Notes under the pieces: generated by a model | What the model was told of the DNA's origin: nothing | The model's input: only the letters and a program-made list of their open reading frames with translations | The model's database searches: none | Shown: in pieces, positions 63,298-64,000 of the stretch | Position numbering within the stretch: the stretch's first letter is position 1 | How the letters are laid out: each line of letters opens with the position of its first letter | Assembly: GCA_049509515.1 (NCBI GenBank) | Contig: JBEKZV010000030.1 | Coordinates: 43,073-107,072, forward strand | Direction: 5' to 3' | DNA length: 64,000 nt | Source of the DNA: JBEKCP01 sp049509515 | GTDB lineage: Bacteria; Planctomycetota; Planctomycetia; Pirellulales; Thermoguttaceae | Translations under genes and position numbers: made by a program

Positions 63298-63892
63298 AAG
63301 TCATACATCCGGCGGAAGAACGACCACACCCGCTTCTCCCCGCTGCCGGGAACCAATCGTCCGAAGACTGACGCACGTTCTTGCGGGTTCCCGCAAGATG
63401 GGCCGGCTTCGCAAAGCCAGCGATAAGACCCGGGCGTCACGACCGGGGCCGTTTCTAAATGACCTTGCACGATTCCGGGAGGGTTTCCGTGTGCCACGAC
63501 CATGCTTCGCACGGTGCCCGGGGACAAGCAGCGGGGAGGAAGGGGACAGGTCCATGTTTTCGGGCCTGGCTGTAACGCCAAGAAAACGCCGGTCGGCCGA
63601 AAAATGGACCAGTCCCGGCCCGCCCTGTGAACGGTTACGGCACACGGCGGAATTGCCGGAATCACGCAAGTCTATTTAGAGAACCCCCGAGACGATCCGG
63701 CCCCTCCAGCCTTGCAGACCGCCATCCGCCAAAGTGACTGGACCCGTTCGCATGGCCTCCCTCCTTGGGTGCATGCACCAAGAACGCTGCGAACTCGGGA
63801 TTTCGCAAGTCTGCCGCAGTCGCCGGGAGGATGTCCAGCCTCGCCAAATCACGTGCAACGCGGCCGTCGATTCTCTTGCACTTCCGCGGTCC
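63298..63892. other. intergenic region with a REP-like repeat
   Basis: These 595 bases hold the repeat at 63538-63620. A minus-strand frame (63301-63669) is open but its sequence is largely repeat translation. A short frame at 63662-63847 (minus) has no ribosome binding site. No gene is supported. Confidence 0.5.
63538..63620. repeat. REP-like inverted repeat, related to the copy at 943-1036
   Basis: Left arm aggggacaggtccatgtttt and right arm gaaaaatggaccagtcccgg are imperfectly complementary around a central hairpin with a second cggccga/tcggccg-like stem. The GGGGAC(N)GTCC core and A-rich tips match the element near the other window edge. Confidence 0.55.
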
Positions 63893-64000
63893 TTACTGGC
63901 CGCTTGCCGCGCGGGTCTTGAAGGTCACCTCGAACAATTCGCCCGGGCGGCCGGAGAAGTTTTCAGGCAGGGCGATGCGGACGGGCAGACCCCACTCGGG
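63893..64000 (-). CDS. C-terminal end of a gene running off the window
   Basis: The last 35 codons of a minus-strand gene, ending in TAA, read PEWGLPVRIALPENFSGRPG, then ELFEVTFKTRAASGQ. The beta-strand-like ending with a WGLPVRIAL segment suggests a secreted beta-rich protein. Too little is present to identify it. It may be the end of a larger exported protein like its neighbours. Confidence 0.6.
   Translation of the reverse strand, partial: PEWGLPVRIALPENFSGRPGELFEVTFKTRAASGQ

Noticed and set aside
63301..63669. Minus-strand frame of about 122 codons near the right edge
   Set aside because: Much of it is translation of the REP-like repeat at 63538-63620 and there is no ribosome binding site.

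Overview
The window reads as a contiguous piece of a high-GC Planctomycetota chromosome. This rests on established family knowledge rather than a search. The signs are several Tat- or Sec-exported Gfo/Idh/MocA oxidoreductases, a DUF1080 (3-keto-disaccharide hydrolase-type) protein, a TIGR03067-like planctomycete domain, secreted parallel beta-helix proteins, LysM and TPR proteins, and many palindromic REP-like repeats. Coding sequence is dense on both strands, with short intergenic gaps filled by repeats.

Region 1 (1-16 kb) is mostly housekeeping on the minus strand: a LysM envelope protein cut by the window edge, a secreted protein, a TIGR03067/CBM9-like protein translationally coupled to the AAA+ ATPase RarA, an endonuclease III/MagIII-like glycosylase, a CPBP-family membrane protease and a DUF2617 protein (both plus strand), then two thioredoxin-fold proteins, a TPR protein and an alpha/beta hydrolase in a tight run, a single-domain response regulator, serine hydroxymethyltransferase, a secreted HEGTH metalloprotease-like protein and a Gfo/Idh/MocA enzyme.

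Region 2 (16-36 kb) holds secreted proteins of unknown role, a glycosidase-like gene split by a perfect 56-bp palindrome, an operon of a GT2 glycosyltransferase, a conserved hypothetical and an Eis-like GNAT protein, a Nif3-like protein, cysteine synthase, glucosamine-6-phosphate deaminase, an acyl carrier protein overlapping an ADP-forming acyl-CoA synthetase, a Wzz-like membrane protein, a large kinesin-light-chain-type TPR protein and a beta-helix protein.

Region 3 (36-42 kb) has two divergent hybrid histidine kinases, then tRNA-Ile(GAU) with its own promoter, directly followed by a truncated tyrosine-recombinase gene.

Region 4 (42-64 kb) is accessory in character. Intact genes for large exported proteins (a kelch-M23 peptidase-PKD fusion, a beta-helix, DUF1080, two Tat-exported Gfo/Idh enzymes, a BNR-repeat protein, a DUF4091-like protein), a cytoplasmic ICL/PEP-mutase-type lyase and an isolated hopanoid C-3 methylase (hpnR) alternate with at least six gene remnants: integrase, C39-like peptidase, sialidase-like, ADP-ribosylglycohydrolase, an unidentified C-terminus and a PAS-SpoIIE phosphatase. 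The exported sugar oxidoreductases plus DUF1080 suggest extracytoplasmic keto-sugar chemistry. The remnants next to a tRNA suggest an old, decaying integration region.

Repeats are a major theme. At least six families of inverted or direct repeats occur, and three copies lie inside or at the edges of genes (tail of glyA, N-terminus of a TPR protein, middle of a glycosidase-like gene). No CRISPR array, rRNA, intact insertion sequence, replication origin or clear Rho-independent terminator was seen. I found no convincing wholly new multi-gene system. The best candidates for novelty are listed as findings.
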